The notes under the pieces were generated by a model. The model was not told where the DNA came from. It did not search any database and saw only the letters and a program-made list of their open reading frames with translations. The position numbers and the translations under genes were made by a program. Of a stretch of DNA of 47,059 nt, positions 35,526 to 44,320 are shown piece after piece; position 1 is the first letter of the stretch, and each line of letters starts with the position of its first letter. The stretch is from Rickettsiales bacterium (GTDB lineage: Bacteria; Pseudomonadota; Alphaproteobacteria; Rickettsiales; JALZUV01), in the NCBI GenBank assembly GCA_029252805.1, contig JAQXAR010000048.1:1-47059 (forward strand). The letters run 5' to 3'.

Positions 35526-36416
35526 ATGCACGATCACTCCCACGGACACCACCATCACGAAATGAACATCAAAGCCATTGCGCTGCCGATTGTGTTGTCG
35601 ATTTTTCTGGTGGGATTAAAGGTCTATGGCTGGCGCGAGACGGACTCGGTCAGCTTACTTTCGTCGCTCCTCGATTCAGGAATGGATATTCTGGTTTCGA
35701 TGATGAACCTGGCGGCGGTGCTTTATGCGGCAAAGCCAGCAGATGATGATCATCGGCATGGTCACACTGCGATTGAAGATATTGTAGGGCTGGTGCAAGC
35801 CAGTTTTATTGCGGCCTCAGGGTTGTTTTTGTTCTATGAGGCCGTCCGGCGTTTCATGAACCCTAGCGAAGTGCAAAACCCTGAAACGGGCATTAGTGTT
35901 TTGCTGGTTTCGATCGTCGTGCCGCTTGCGATTGTGCTCTATCAACGCATGACGCTTAAAAAGACCAAATCCGTGGTATTGGAAGCGGACTCGCTGCATT
36001 ACATGACCGATATGCTGATGAATGGGCTGATCATTGTGTCGATTTATATTGCCTCGATGGAAGGTCTCGGGCTGGTTGATCCGATTTTAGGAACGGTGAT
36101 TGCGGGATATATCCTGTGGTCAGCCGGCAAGATCGGCGGGCGTGCCTTTAACCACCTGATGGATAAAGAAGTGCCTGAGGCAGAATATTTAAAGATTGTC
36201 GAGATTATCGACGCATATGAGGGCGCACTTGATTATCACGCTCTAAAAACGCGTTATAGCGGCAGCAAAATGTTCGTCCAAATGCATCTGGATGTCGATG
36301 CCAGCCTCAACTTACGCGACGCTCACGATATTGCCGATGGGCTGGAAGCAAAACTGGAAGAAGCTTTCCACGATGCCGAAGTGATCGTGCACTTGGATCC
36401 GAAAGAATTGTCATAG
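35526..36416 (+). CDS. Cation diffusion facilitator (FieF/YiiP-like)
   Basis: 296 residues. A proton-coupled divalent-metal exporter (Zn or Fe type) of the inner membrane. The His-rich start HDHSHGHHHH may bind metal. About six membrane helices are visible; the transport site is likely LLDSGMD in helix 2 and HYMTD in helix 5, which match the family's D-S-x-x-D and H-x-x-x-D patterns. The C-terminal domain (about 205-296; FVQMHLDVDASLNLRDAHDIAD) is the cytoplasmic metal-sensing dimer fold. Metal specificity cannot be told from sequence alone. Confidence 0.9.
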   Translation: MHDHSHGHHHHEMNIKAIALPIVLSIFLVGLKVYGWRETDSVSLLSSLLDSGMDILVSMMNLAAVLYAAKPADDDHRHGHTAIEDIVGLVQASFIAASGLFLFYEAVRRFMNPSEVQNPETGISVLLVSIVVPLAIVLYQRMTLKKTKSVVLEADSLHYMTDMLMNGLIIVSIYIASMEGLGLVDPILGTVIAGYILWSAGKIGGRAFNHLMDKEVPEAEYLKIVEIIDAYEGALDYHALKTRYSGSKMFVQMHLDVDASLNLRDAHDIADGLEAKLEEAFHDAEVIVHLDPKELS

Positions 36417-36447
36417 AATTGCCATGCTTCTAAGGCGCTGAATTTGC

Positions 36448-36690
36448 TTATGCGACTAATTCAATTTCGTAATTTTCGATCACGGTATTCGCTAGGAGTT
36501 TTTCGCACATGTCTTTTAGCTGTGCTTCGGCCTTTGCTTTGTCGGTCTCCTTGAGATCGAGTTCGATGAGCTTGCCTTGGCGAGCGCTTTGGACGCCATC
36601 GAAGCCTAGGTGAGTCAGCGTGTTCTCAATGGCTTTGCCTTGCGGGTCTAATACGCCATTTTTGAGGGTAACGGTTACGCGTGCTTTCAT
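36448..36690 (-). CDS. purS: Phosphoribosylformylglycinamidine synthase, PurS subunit
   Basis: 80 residues. PurS is the small subunit of the three-part FGAM synthase with PurQ and PurL in purine synthesis. Recognised by ARVTVTLKNGVLDPQGKAIENTL and LGFDGVQSARQGKLIEL. It lies 11 nt after purC. purQ, which commonly follows, is not in the window; the next gene is the convergent cation facilitator. Confidence 0.95.
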   Translation of the reverse strand: MKARVTVTLKNGVLDPQGKAIENTLTHLGFDGVQSARQGKLIELDLKETDKAKAEAQLKDMCEKLLANTVIENYEIELVA

Positions 36691-36701
36691 GGTCGTATTC
36701 C

Positions 36702-37529
36702 TTACTTCTTTTTCGTTGTTTTACGGCCACCGGTCTTTTTGATCGGCTTGCCTTTGACGGCAGGAGCTTTCTTATCAACTGAAACGATTTCCGCTTCGGG
36801 CAATACGCCAAGACGACGGGCTACTTCTTGATAGGCTGCTGTCATATCGCCAAGGTCATGGCGGAAAACGTCTTTATCGAGACGTTCGTTCGTTTCAACA
36901 TCCCATAGACGACAGCTATCTGGGCTGATTTCGTCAGCGAGCAGGATATAGATACCTTCTTCGTCGTAAATACGGCCAAATTCGATTTTGAAATCGAGCA
37001 GTGATAGGCCAACGCCACGGAACAAACCGCTTAGGAAGTCGTTAATGCGAAGCGCGAGGCTATGCATTTCGTCTAACTCAGCAGGATCTGCCAAGTTTAG
37101 CGCGAAAATATGCTCATCGGTGATGAGGGGGTCGCCTAATTCGTCAGATTTCAGGAACCATTCGACGATCGGGTATGGCAGCGGATCGCCTTCTTCCATT
37201 TTGAAGCGTTTGGCGAAGCTACCGGCAATACGGTTACGCACGATTACTTCAATCGGAATGATATCGACTTCACGCACGAGTTGTTCGCGCATATTGATGG
37301 CTTTGATGAAGTGAGTGGGGATACCCATTTCCATCAAGCGAAGCATGAGGAATTCGGAAATACGGTTGTTAAGGATGCCCTTACCGCTCATAATCTCCAT
37401 TTTCTCATTATTAAAGGCGGTCGTATCGTCTTTAAAATGTTGAACGATCGTTCCAGGCTCAGGGCCTTCGAAAAGCTGTTTCGCTTTTCCTTCATAGAGG
37501 AGTTTACCTTTAGTTTTTGCCTTCGCCAT
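36702..37529 (-). CDS. purC: Phosphoribosylaminoimidazole-succinocarboxamide synthase PurC
   Basis: 275 residues. PurC joins CAIR and aspartate to give SAICAR in purine synthesis. The family start [13 protein letters not shown] is clear, with [13 protein letters not shown] and SPDSCRLWD signatures. The C-terminal tail after about residue 245 is basic ([18 protein letters not shown]), an extension on the compact family core. The ATG at 37529 has AAGGA 10 nt upstream. It is 11 nt before purS. Confidence 0.97.
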   Translation of the reverse strand: MAKAKTKGKLLYEGKAKQLFEGPEPGTIVQHFKDDTTAFNNEKMEIMSGKGILNNRISEFLMLRLMEMGIPTHFIKAINMREQLVREVDIIPIEVIVRNRIAGSFAKRFKMEEGDPLPYPIVEWFLKSDELGDPLITDEHIFALNLADPAELDEMHSLALRINDFLSGLFRGVGLSLLDFKIEFGRIYDEEGIYILLADEISPDSCRLWDVETNERLDKDVFRHDLGDMTAAYQEVARRLGVLPEAEIVSVDKKAPAVKGKPIKKTGGRKTTKKK

Positions 37530-37631
37530 GGTGCTCAAATCCTTGCCTATTAACTTCGATACGCGTATATTGCGCGAAATAAGGCACGAGCTTTACCGAA
37601 AAATGACCGAAAAGAAAAGGAATATCCCGCT

Positions 37632-37949
37632 ATGAGCATAGACAATCGTAAAAAAGGGCAAGAATCTAAATACGCTCTGGATAAAGAACAAGAATTTAAA
37701 GCCATGGCGCGCCGTAATAAATTGCTGGGTCTTTGGGCTGCAGGTGAGCTAAATTACGATGATGCTAAAGCCGCTGATTATGCCAAAGAAGTGGTCATGG
37801 CTGATTTTGAAGAGCCGGGTGATGAAGATGTGTTCCGCAAAGTGCACCAAGATTTTCAAGCCGCAGGCTTAGAGCGCGAAGATGATATCCGCGCGAAAAT
37901 GGTTGAGCTACTGGGCGTTGCCAGCGAGCAGATCATCAGCGAAGAGTAG
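37632..37949 (+). CDS. F1-ATPase zeta-subunit inhibitor (DUF1476)
   Basis: 105 residues. DUF1476 proteins are the zeta subunit, a natural inhibitor of F1F0-ATPase described in Paracoccus and other alphaproteobacteria. The full length and the segments KYALDKEQEFKAMARRNKLLGLWAA and DDIRAKMVELLG fit this small helical family; only parts of each are needed for recognition. Standing near purC-purS but on the opposite strand, with its own terminator. The call is a family match; inhibition is not shown here. Confidence 0.9.
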   Translation: MSIDNRKKGQESKYALDKEQEFKAMARRNKLLGLWAAGELNYDDAKAADYAKEVVMADFEEPGDEDVFRKVHQDFQAAGLEREDDIRAKMVELLGVASEQIISEE

Positions 37950-37982
37950 AAGTCTGGCGCCTTGCGCTAATGATGAAGTCAC

Positions 37983-38017
37983 AAAAAAAGGCGTACCAAC
38001 TGGTGCGCCTTTTTTTG
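37983..38017 (+). terminator. Intrinsic terminator after the zeta-inhibitor gene
   Basis: AAAAAAGGCG-TACCA pairs with TGGTG-CGCCTTTTTT across a 2-nt centre (realistic loop of 4-6 nt), ending in a T-run. Confidence 0.9.
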
Positions 38018-38039
38018 TTTTAGGTATGAGGTATATTTT

Positions 38040-38122
38040 CGTCATTGCGAGGAGCGTTAGCGACGCGGTAATCCAGAGTGGTTGATAGATTTTTGGATTG
38101 CCACGCTTCGCTCGCAATGACG
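38040..38122. repeat. Dispersed palindromic repeat, family A, copy 1
   Basis: CGTCATTGCGA at one end and TCGCAATGACG at the other are perfect inverted repeats. Within are GGAGCG-type bases and paired arms GGTAATCCAG and GGATTGCC. A related copy lies at 45771-45856. Such repeats, of the GTCATTGCGAGGAGCG type, are common in alphaproteobacteria and some other bacteria. Here it is intergenic, between a terminator and a degenerate AMP-binding gene. Confidence 0.9.
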
Positions 38123-38129
38123 AAGTAAA

Positions 38130-39428
38130 TTAACTCACAATTTTTAGCTTCAATACATCTTGGTTTTTGGCTAGTTGGGTGCCGCGGACGCCGTTGAAGG
38201 CGAGGCCGGCGGTTATGTCTTCGCTGGCTTTGACGATGAGGTCGACTTCGTTGGTCTCGAGTAGAGGCATCGCGACGGAACGGTAGAAGAGGCGGTTTTC
38301 AAAACGTAGATCATCGTCAATGGCGAAGCAGAGTTTGATATCACCACCGAAGGTTTCCTTTAATTTGCGGAAAAGGATGTAATGCACGGTCTTCCCAGCG
38401 ATGAAGTTCACCATCGGGCTGCCATCGAGCACCTTGTCTTTGCGACGACGTGCCATTTTCTTGAGGCGCTCTAGGTTCTTTTGGAAGCTGAACTGCGCAA
38501 TGCCACCATGGTCTGACACTTCGGCACGTACTTTCTCTGCAGCATTGCTGAGGAACAGTGAGCTCGCCACTAAACAATCGGCATCGTAAGGCAGGGTAGC
38601 GCTTTTCCATGCTTCTTCACGATCAACTGCCATCAACATACGGCCTGTGAGGAGGGGCAGGTAAATGCCCTCTACATGTCCCATGACGCGGTTGAACGGG
38701 ATGATAGAAAGGAAGCGCGAGACGTGATTGAAAGACGGGTAGTCAGTCTCCACACGTTCGATCGAAAATTTCACCTCGTCAGCCAATTCGCTCAGGGAAT
38801 AGTCGTGATGCTGGAATTCGCTCACATCATTGCGGCTATAGAAGCGGCATAGTTTTTCACTGTCGCTTAATGCTTCAAGCTGCTGTTCTAGCGTGATTCT
38901 GCGTTTACCTTGATTGGCAAGATGCAGCATATCATGCCAGCCGAGCGTTGAAACTTGCGCTTGATACTGATCCGGTTCATCGCCCAGGATCCAGAGCTGC
39001 CGCAGCTGCGGCAGGAATGGGAGCTGTTCCACAAGGTCGCTGCCGGCTTCGAGGTTGTCGAGGATCAAAAGCTCAACTTGATTATCGGCGATAATCTGCA
39101 GTTGCTCTTCAGCCGTGCTATTGATGGGAATAAGGATTGTTTTACCGCCGCCTAAGAGCGCGCCAAAATGCGCCGCAATGGTACGGAAGGAGCTTTGCGC
39201 CGCAATACCGATCGGCTTGGTTTCGCTGTTCTTGGTCTTTGCGATACCGCGAGCGATGGTTTCCACCAGCTCGGCGAGCTCTTTATAGGTGTATTTACGC
39301 ACCATATTGCCGCGAGGTTCGACCAGGCAGTAACGGTTGGGTTGCTGTTCAGCCAGTGTAAACAAGGCTCTCAGGGGATTCTCAAAAGAAAGTGCTAATG
39401 GAATCTTATTCTTATTGTTTTTTTCCAT
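38130..39428 (-). CDS. Degenerate AMP-binding (acyl-CoA synthetase-like) protein
   Basis: 432 residues. The first 170 residues resemble the N-terminal part of FadD-type acyl-CoA synthetases (YTYKELAELVETIARGIAK; PIGIAAQSSFRTIAAHFGALLGGG). FLSIIPFNRVMGHVEGIYLPLL matches the family segment after the P-loop. But the P-loop itself (normally TSGTTGxPK) is replaced by FYSRNDVSEFQHHD, the adenylation motif near GYGxTE reads LLETNEVDL, and the C-terminal AMP_C domain with its catalytic Lys is absent. It is therefore unlikely to adenylate anything. Start at 39428 has AAGGA upstream. A start at 39455 is possible. Function unknown. Confidence 0.75.
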   Translation of the reverse strand: MEKNNKNKIPLALSFENPLRALFTLAEQQPNRYCLVEPRGNMVRKYTYKELAELVETIARGIAKTKNSETKPIGIAAQSSFRTIAAHFGALLGGGKTILIPINSTAEEQLQIIADNQVELLILDNLEAGSDLVEQLPFLPQLRQLWILGDEPDQYQAQVSTLGWHDMLHLANQGKRRITLEQQLEALSDSEKLCRFYSRNDVSEFQHHDYSLSELADEVKFSIERVETDYPSFNHVSRFLSIIPFNRVMGHVEGIYLPLLTGRMLMAVDREEAWKSATLPYDADCLVASSLFLSNAAEKVRAEVSDHGGIAQFSFQKNLERLKKMARRRKDKVLDGSPMVNFIAGKTVHYILFRKLKETFGGDIKLCFAIDDDLRFENRLFYRSVAMPLLETNEVDLIVKASEDITAGLAFNGVRGTQLAKNQDVLKLKIVS

Positions 39429-39493
39429 AACTTCCTTGTACCTTAGAGCGAGCAAAAAGTATAGTTCCCAATTAGGAACTCAAGGGAGATAAA

Positions 39494-41311
39494 ATGGCCG
39501 TTTCAAAGAAAAAACCGATTAAAAGCAAAAAGATAGAGCTGAAGGAGCTGCCGCGTTGGGATTTGACGCATTTCTACCCATCCGCTGAATCTGCGGAGTT
39601 GGCGAAAGATCTCGGGAGTTTCGAAAAGCGCTGTAAAATCTTTGAAAAAACCTATGACGGCGAGGTGAAGTTGCTCAATAGTGGCGAATTAGTCACAGCC
39701 ATTAAGAAATATGAGAAGATTGAAGATCTGGCCGGTAAGCTAGGTTCATTCGCACAGTTATATTATTGTGAAAATGTGAGTGACCCTAAACGTGCCAAGT
39801 TCTACCAAGATATTAGTGAGGCGCTGACAGAGAATGGCTCGAGCATCCTCTTCTTTACTCTGCAAATCAATAAGATAACGGATAAGTCTCTGCAAACGAT
39901 GTTAGCGGATTCTGCTGCTTTGGCGAAATATGAGCCTTGGCTGCGTGATGTGCGCCAGATGCGTCCTTACCAATTACCTGAAGCGCAGGAGAAAATGCTG
40001 CATGAGAAATCTGTCGTGGGCCGCGCTTCATGGGCGCGCCTCTATGATGAGACGATGGCGGGGTTACGTTTCAAGCTAGGAGCGCAAACGCTGACATCGG
40101 AAGAGATGCTGGATAAAATGTCCTCTAGTAATCCTAAAACTCGAGCGACGGCAGCGAAAGTGTACGGTGAAGGTTTGGCCGAGAATGCCTCGCTCTTTAC
40201 GTTGATTACGAACACGCTGGCCAAGGATAAAGCAATTGAAGATGGGTTCCGTAATTTTGAGCGCCCCATCAGCAGCCGTAACCTCGCCAATGCGGTTGAG
40301 GATGAAGTGGTGGATGCGTTGATGAGCTCGGTTAAGGCGAGTTATCCGAAGTTATCGCACCGCTATTATAAGTTGAAAGCCTCATGGTTTAAGAAAAAGA
40401 AACTCGATTATTGGGATCGTAATGCGCCAATGCCGAGCAGTAAAGAGCAGCTCTATAGCTACGCCGATGCGAAGAAAATCGTGCTGAAATCCTACAAAGA
40501 TTTCTCACCGGAAATGGCAAAAATTGGCGAACGGTTCTTTAAGGAAAATTGGATTGATGCCCCGGCAAGTCCGGGTAAAGCGGGGGGGGCATTCTCGCAT
40601 CCGACGGTGCCATCTGTTCATCCGTATATTTTGCTGAACTATCTGGCCAAGCCGCGCGATGTGATGACTTTGGCACATGAACTGGGCCACGGTGTGCATC
40701 AGGTGCTATCGGCCAAGCAGGGTGCTTTGATGGCAGATACGCCGCTGACACTGGCGGAGACGGCTTCCGTCTTTGGCGAGCAGTTAACGTTCCGCGCGAT
40801 GCTAAAGGCGGAGAAAGACACGAAGAAACGTAAAGCCCTAATCGCGCATAAGGTTGAAGATATGCTCAATACCGTGGTGCGTCAGATCGCTTTTTTCGAG
40901 TTTGAACGGCAAGTGCATGACGCGCGTGCTGAGGGAGAGTTATCGACGGAAGAGCTCGGTAAAATTTGGATGGGAGTGCAGAAAGAATCGCTCGGCCCGG
41001 CGATTAAGTTCAGCAAAGAATATGAGAATTATTGGACCTATATCCCGCATTTTATTCATACGCCTTTTTATGTGTATGCCTATGCATTCGGCGATTGCTT
41101 GGTGAACTCGCTCTACGCCGTTTATCAGCAATATCAAGCGGATGGCAAAGCCAAAGAGTTTGAGAAGTTATATATCGAAATGCTAAGCGCTGGCGGTACT
41201 TTGCGTCATAAAGAGCTACTTGCGCCGTTTGGACTTGATGCCAGCAAGCCGGAATTTTGGCAGCAGGGGCTGGATATTATCAGCTCGATGATTGATGAGT
41301 TGGAGGAGTAA
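39494..41311 (+). CDS. pepF: M3-family oligoendopeptidase (PepF type)
   Basis: 605 residues. A cytoplasmic zinc peptidase that cuts short peptides. The motif HELGH starts at residue 395, and the third ligand is likely Glu in TLAETASVFGEQ about 25 residues later. The all-helical fold is reflected by long helices before the site. The C-terminus contains YAYAFGDCLVNSLY, near the M3B signature. The ATG at 39494 has GGGAG upstream. The adjacent divergent gene is the AMP-binding-like protein. Confidence 0.92.
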   Translation: MAVSKKKPIKSKKIELKELPRWDLTHFYPSAESAELAKDLGSFEKRCKIFEKTYDGEVKLLNSGELVTAIKKYEKIEDLAGKLGSFAQLYYCENVSDPKRAKFYQDISEALTENGSSILFFTLQINKITDKSLQTMLADSAALAKYEPWLRDVRQMRPYQLPEAQEKMLHEKSVVGRASWARLYDETMAGLRFKLGAQTLTSEEMLDKMSSSNPKTRATAAKVYGEGLAENASLFTLITNTLAKDKAIEDGFRNFERPISSRNLANAVEDEVVDALMSSVKASYPKLSHRYYKLKASWFKKKKLDYWDRNAPMPSSKEQLYSYADAKKIVLKSYKDFSPEMAKIGERFFKENWIDAPASPGKAGGAFSHPTVPSVHPYILLNYLAKPRDVMTLAHELGHGVHQVLSAKQGALMADTPLTLAETASVFGEQLTFRAMLKAEKDTKKRKALIAHKVEDMLNTVVRQIAFFEFERQVHDARAEGELSTEELGKIWMGVQKESLGPAIKFSKEYENYWTYIPHFIHTPFYVYAYAFGDCLVNSLYAVYQQYQADGKAKEFEKLYIEMLSAGGTLRHKELLAPFGLDASKPEFWQQGLDIISSMIDELEE

Positions 41312-41352
41312 GCCGTTCTGGCGCAGTGCCCCGTGTTTTGACGGGTAAGGCA

Positions 41353-41613
41353 TTATCTCTCAAAATCGTCCTTTGAAATGTAGAGGGGGAGGATGGCTGA
41401 GCAGACTTTTTTTCCTGAACTTGCATGTTCGACACTGAATCTTTTGGCTGAGCTAAGGCCAGAAGCTTGAAAGATAAAGGCTCCTTCATCATCGACGGTG
41501 GTGATGTCCACCGGCTGGCCATTAATGTGCAATTTGGCGGTGTGGCCGGTGATTCCGTTGCCTTTTACCGTCAGCTTGCCGTCTTCCCAGGTCCATTCTG
41601 TCACGACAATCAT
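41353..41613 (-). CDS. Small hypothetical beta-rich protein
   Basis: 86 residues starting MIVVTEWTWEDGKLTVKG. Alternating hydrophobic and polar residues (KLTVKGNG, AKLHINGQPVDIT, GAFIFQASG) suggest a small beta-sandwich. No signal peptide or membrane helix. No family recognised. It begins 4 nt after the TSUP stop on the same strand, so the two are probably co-transcribed. An upstream in-frame ATG at 41637 would overlap the TSUP gene. Confidence 0.6.
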   Translation of the reverse strand: MIVVTEWTWEDGKLTVKGNGITGHTAKLHINGQPVDITTVDDEGAFIFQASGLSSAKRFSVEHASSGKKVCSAILPLYISKDDFER

Positions 41614-41617
41614 GGTG

Positions 41618-42529
41618 CTAACGTACTTCTTCCACACTCATGGAATAGATGTTTTCGGGAGGAGTGAATAGCGTCATGCCGAGTTTGATGGCGACGGCAA
41701 GCACCATTACGGCGAGTAGTCCGCGAAGTTTATCGGCGGGTAATTTTGCGCCGAGGCGGGAGCCGATTTGGGCGCCGGTGGCCGACCCTAGTAGCAGGAG
41801 TACGGCTAGCATTAGATCGACTGTTTGTGTGGTGACAGCATGTAGGAAGGTCACGTTGATGGTGATGAACATGATTTGGAACAGCGACGTGCCGATGACA
41901 ACGGAGGTGGGCATGCCTAGCAGATAGATCATCGCCGGAATCATGAAGAAGCCGCCACCCACGCCCATGATAGAAACGAGTACGCCGACGGCAAGGCCAA
42001 GTAGCAGCGGCAACCACGCGCTGATGGTGAGCTTGGAGCGCGGAAATTCCATCTGCCAAGGTAGGCGTTTGCTGAGTGGGGTTTTGCTGACTTTCTTCTT
42101 CTTTTTCTTCTTGCCAAGCATGGCTTGCAGGCTCTCAATCGCCATTAAGCTGCCGATGGAGCCTAGGAAAACGACGTAGAGGAGGGAGATAACAAGATCA
42201 ATTTGCCCTAATGTTTTGAGCCATTGGAAGATAAATACGCCGCCAGTGGACCCAATCAGACCACCAATGAGCAGAAGGGTTCCCATGCGAAAATCGACAT
42301 TGCGGCGCGCCCAATGCGCGTAAAAACCGGAGAGTGAGGCGGCGACAATCTGGTTGGCCGAGCTTGCGACCGCAATGGCGGGGTTTATGCCTAACAGAAT
42401 CAAGAATGGTGTGGTCAGAAAGCCGCCACCAATGCCGAATAAGCCAGAAAGAACCCCCACAGCACCGCCAAGCGACAGCATCGTGAGAATATTCACGGAG
42501 ACTTCGGCAATAGGGAGGTAGACTTGCAT
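41618..42529 (-). CDS. TSUP-family (TauE/SafE) permease
   Basis: 303 residues. About eight membrane helices in two halves, each with the family motif: LSGLFGIGGGFLTTPFL in the first half and SIMGVGGGFFMIPAM in the second. Between the halves is a cytoplasmic loop with seven consecutive Lys. TSUP proteins export sulfite, sulfoacetate or related anions; substrate unknown here. A small beta-rich hypothetical follows. Confidence 0.88.
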   Translation of the reverse strand: MQVYLPIAEVSVNILTMLSLGGAVGVLSGLFGIGGGFLTTPFLILLGINPAIAVASSANQIVAASLSGFYAHWARRNVDFRMGTLLLIGGLIGSTGGVFIFQWLKTLGQIDLVISLLYVVFLGSIGSLMAIESLQAMLGKKKKKKKVSKTPLSKRLPWQMEFPRSKLTISAWLPLLLGLAVGVLVSIMGVGGGFFMIPAMIYLLGMPTSVVIGTSLFQIMFITINVTFLHAVTTQTVDLMLAVLLLLGSATGAQIGSRLGAKLPADKLRGLLAVMVLAVAIKLGMTLFTPPENIYSMSVEEVR

Positions 42530-42564
42530 GGAGGGTCATTAATCACTTTATTTGCAATAAAGTG

Positions 42565-42634
42565 GCGTTCACTTGCCGCGCATGGCTCTCACCAAAAATC
42601 TGGCGGGCAAGTCTTGCTTGCCTATCCGCGAGTA
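42565..42634 (+). repeat. Dispersed palindromic repeat, family B, copy 1
   Basis: About 70 bp sharing GCGYTCAYTTGCCGCGCA, AATCTGGCRGGC and CCTATCCGYGAG with 43382-43448. It contains a hairpin GGCAAG-TCTTG-CTTGCC. Lies in the 158-nt gap before tsaB; nothing else is seen there. Confidence 0.85.
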
Positions 42635-42687
42635 AAGCGCCAAATTATCATATTATCTGGACAAGCTTAATAGCTACCAGCCTCACC

Positions 42688-43329
42688 TTATTGTGCAATG
42701 GTTAAATTCCCATTTTGGACCTTTGCATCGGGCGCGCGTAGGTAAAGCGGTGCTGGTTTGCTATGAAGTGCCGGTAAAGGGAGTTTCTCAGCGTAGCGAG
42801 CAAGCGCGGCCGCATCGGGCAAAAGGGTGAGTTGCGGGTGGCCTGGGAAGAACTCGCCCGCATCGCCAACAACGGTGCTGTCGGCGGGGGCAGAGTCAGT
42901 GTTGGGTAGCTCGAATGGCTTGCTTAACGCGACGGGTAGGCCGTTTTCTATCTTAAAGTGTTGGCGATACACGTGCTCGCGATAGGCATTGATCGCGGCG
43001 AGGATCGTTCCTTCAACACCGGCCTCAATGGCTTGGTAGGCGAGTAGCTCTAAACCGCTGATGGAGTGGATAGGCTTTTTGACGGCCAGCGCTAGGCCGC
43101 GCACGAATGCCAAGCCGATACGAACACCGGTGAAACTGCCCGGGCCGATGGTGACGGCATAGGCGTCTAAATCGTCAAATGAGAGGTTGTCTTCTACCAA
43201 TACCGCCTCAACCATAGCGCTAAGTTGCGAGGTTTGTTGGTTGCGTTCTACAATGTGACGGGAGGCACCATTGGAGAGGGCGACAGAGCAGCCACCTAAA
43301 GTCGTATCAAGGCTAAGAATATTGGACAT
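42688..43329 (-). CDS. tsaB: tRNA threonylcarbamoyladenosine biosynthesis protein TsaB
   Basis: 213 residues. TsaB partners TsaD to make the t6A modification at A37 of tRNAs reading ANN codons. The family start NILSLDTTLGGCSVALS and the segment TIGPGSFTGVRIGLAFVRGLAL are clear. It is slightly shorter than E. coli TsaB (231). The ATG at 43329 is chosen; the frame is open to 43515 but the extra 62 residues are encoded by a dispersed repeat and spacer. Flanked on both sides by family B repeats. Confidence 0.95.
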   Translation of the reverse strand: MSNILSLDTTLGGCSVALSNGASRHIVERNQQTSQLSAMVEAVLVEDNLSFDDLDAYAVTIGPGSFTGVRIGLAFVRGLALAVKKPIHSISGLELLAYQAIEAGVEGTILAAINAYREHVYRQHFKIENGLPVALSKPFELPNTDSAPADSTVVGDAGEFFPGHPQLTLLPDAAALARYAEKLPLPALHSKPAPLYLRAPDAKVQNGNLTIAQ

Positions 43330-43381
43330 GGGAGCTAAAAATCCGTATAATTGGTCTATAAGCAAGTAATAATCTAAAAGA

Positions 43382-43448
43382 GCGCTCATTTGCCGCGCAG
43401 GTAACGCCAGAAATCTGGCAGGCGAACTTTGTTCGCCTATCCGTGAGC
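43382..43448 (+). repeat. Dispersed palindromic repeat, family B, copy 2
   Basis: Same orientation and plan as 42565-42634. The hairpin is GGCGAAC-TTT-GTTCGCC, with compensating changes from the other copy (GGCAAG/CTTGCC), which argues for a conserved structure. It lies between tsaB and the divergent pterin dehydratase. Confidence 0.85.
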
Positions 43449-43469
43449 TCTCATTAAAAGGAGAAATAA

Positions 43470-43724
43470 ATGAATATTCCACAAGGATGGGAGCTAGCGG
43501 CTTCTGGGAAGTCAATTTCGCGTCGTTGGATATTTAGCAATTTTGTCGAATCTCTTGCCTTCATCAATAAGCTGGGCGAGATGGCTGAAGAAGCCAATCA
43601 CCATCCGGATATCGCCTTTGGTTGGGGCTATGCGGATGTTACTTTTACCACACATGATAGCGATAGCTTGTCAGATAACGACATTACGATGGCGGAAAAG
43701 ACGAATGCATTATTGGTGGCTTAG
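43470..43724 (+). CDS. phhB: Pterin-4a-carbinolamine dehydratase
   Basis: 84 residues. PCD dehydrates 4a-hydroxytetrahydropterin for pterin recycling, and some homologues act in molybdopterin or transcription contexts. The active-site pattern is present: EEANHHPDIAFGWGYADV, with the later His of TTHDSD and Asp. AGGAG lies 6 nt before the ATG. The start of the next gene overlaps its end by 20 nt. No aromatic amino-acid hydroxylase gene is nearby, so the exact role is open. Confidence 0.9.
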   Translation: MNIPQGWELAASGKSISRRWIFSNFVESLAFINKLGEMAEEANHHPDIAFGWGYADVTFTTHDSDSLSDNDITMAEKTNALLVA

Positions 43725-44316
43725 TGCGATATTAATAGGCTTAACTGCCGTTTCCGCGCAAGCAGTGGAGGGGGATGCTCCGCCGCAAGGTGACCCTGAG
43801 GATTATGCCAATTATTATATTGGGGTTGAGCGTAAGGGGCTGGAGCCGTTTTGGAAGGCGTCTGTTAATATGCCCAAGCATCAGAGCGAGTTTGTCGCTA
43901 ATTATCGGGATGCAAGGCAGGAGAAAGATGCAAAGCTGTTAGAGGAACTTATCCATCCCGCATCGATAGCCTGTGAAACGCCAGAACGTGCCGATTATTT
44001 TGCGACAATCCGTGAATTTTATTTGAACGAATTTTTCCCTGAAACCTTCAAGATTAAATTTTTCCCACTGACAGAAGAGAAGCGCTGGCCGCTAAAGCAG
44101 CGCCTAGAATTCCCCGCCGCGCCAACGCATATTATGTATATCGAATATAAGGATGGCGAATATATTGAAGGTCTGCAACGCTTTGTGCGTGAAGAAAGCT
44201 ATCCCGAAGAACGCTTCTATGAGTTAGTGAAATGCCCCTCTGACGCCAGCATGGCAAAGATGCGCGCCGATGCAGAGCAGCGATTAGTGGAAGAAGAAGC
44301 GGAAGTTTCTAATTAG
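43705..44316 (+). CDS. Secreted hypothetical protein
   Basis: 203 residues. The signal peptide MHYWWLSAILIGLTAVSAQA is followed by VEGDAPPQGDP, with a good A-x-A site. The mature part has many charged and aromatic residues (DYANYYIGVERKGLEPFW; AAPTHIMYIEYKDGEYIEG) and a Cys (IACETPE) with a second in VKCPSD. No family recognised; likely periplasmic. The ATG at 43705 overlaps the dehydratase gene, so translation may be coupled. A strong terminator follows. Confidence 0.65.
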   Translation: MHYWWLSAILIGLTAVSAQAVEGDAPPQGDPEDYANYYIGVERKGLEPFWKASVNMPKHQSEFVANYRDARQEKDAKLLEELIHPASIACETPERADYFATIREFYLNEFFPETFKIKFFPLTEEKRWPLKQRLEFPAAPTHIMYIEYKDGEYIEGLQRFVREESYPEERFYELVKCPSDASMAKMRADAEQRLVEEEAEVSN

Positions 44317-44320
44317 CGAG

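Noticed and set aside
43330-43515. 62-residue N-terminal extension of tsaB
   Set aside because: It is encoded by a dispersed repeat and overlaps the divergent dehydratase start. The family start is at 43329.
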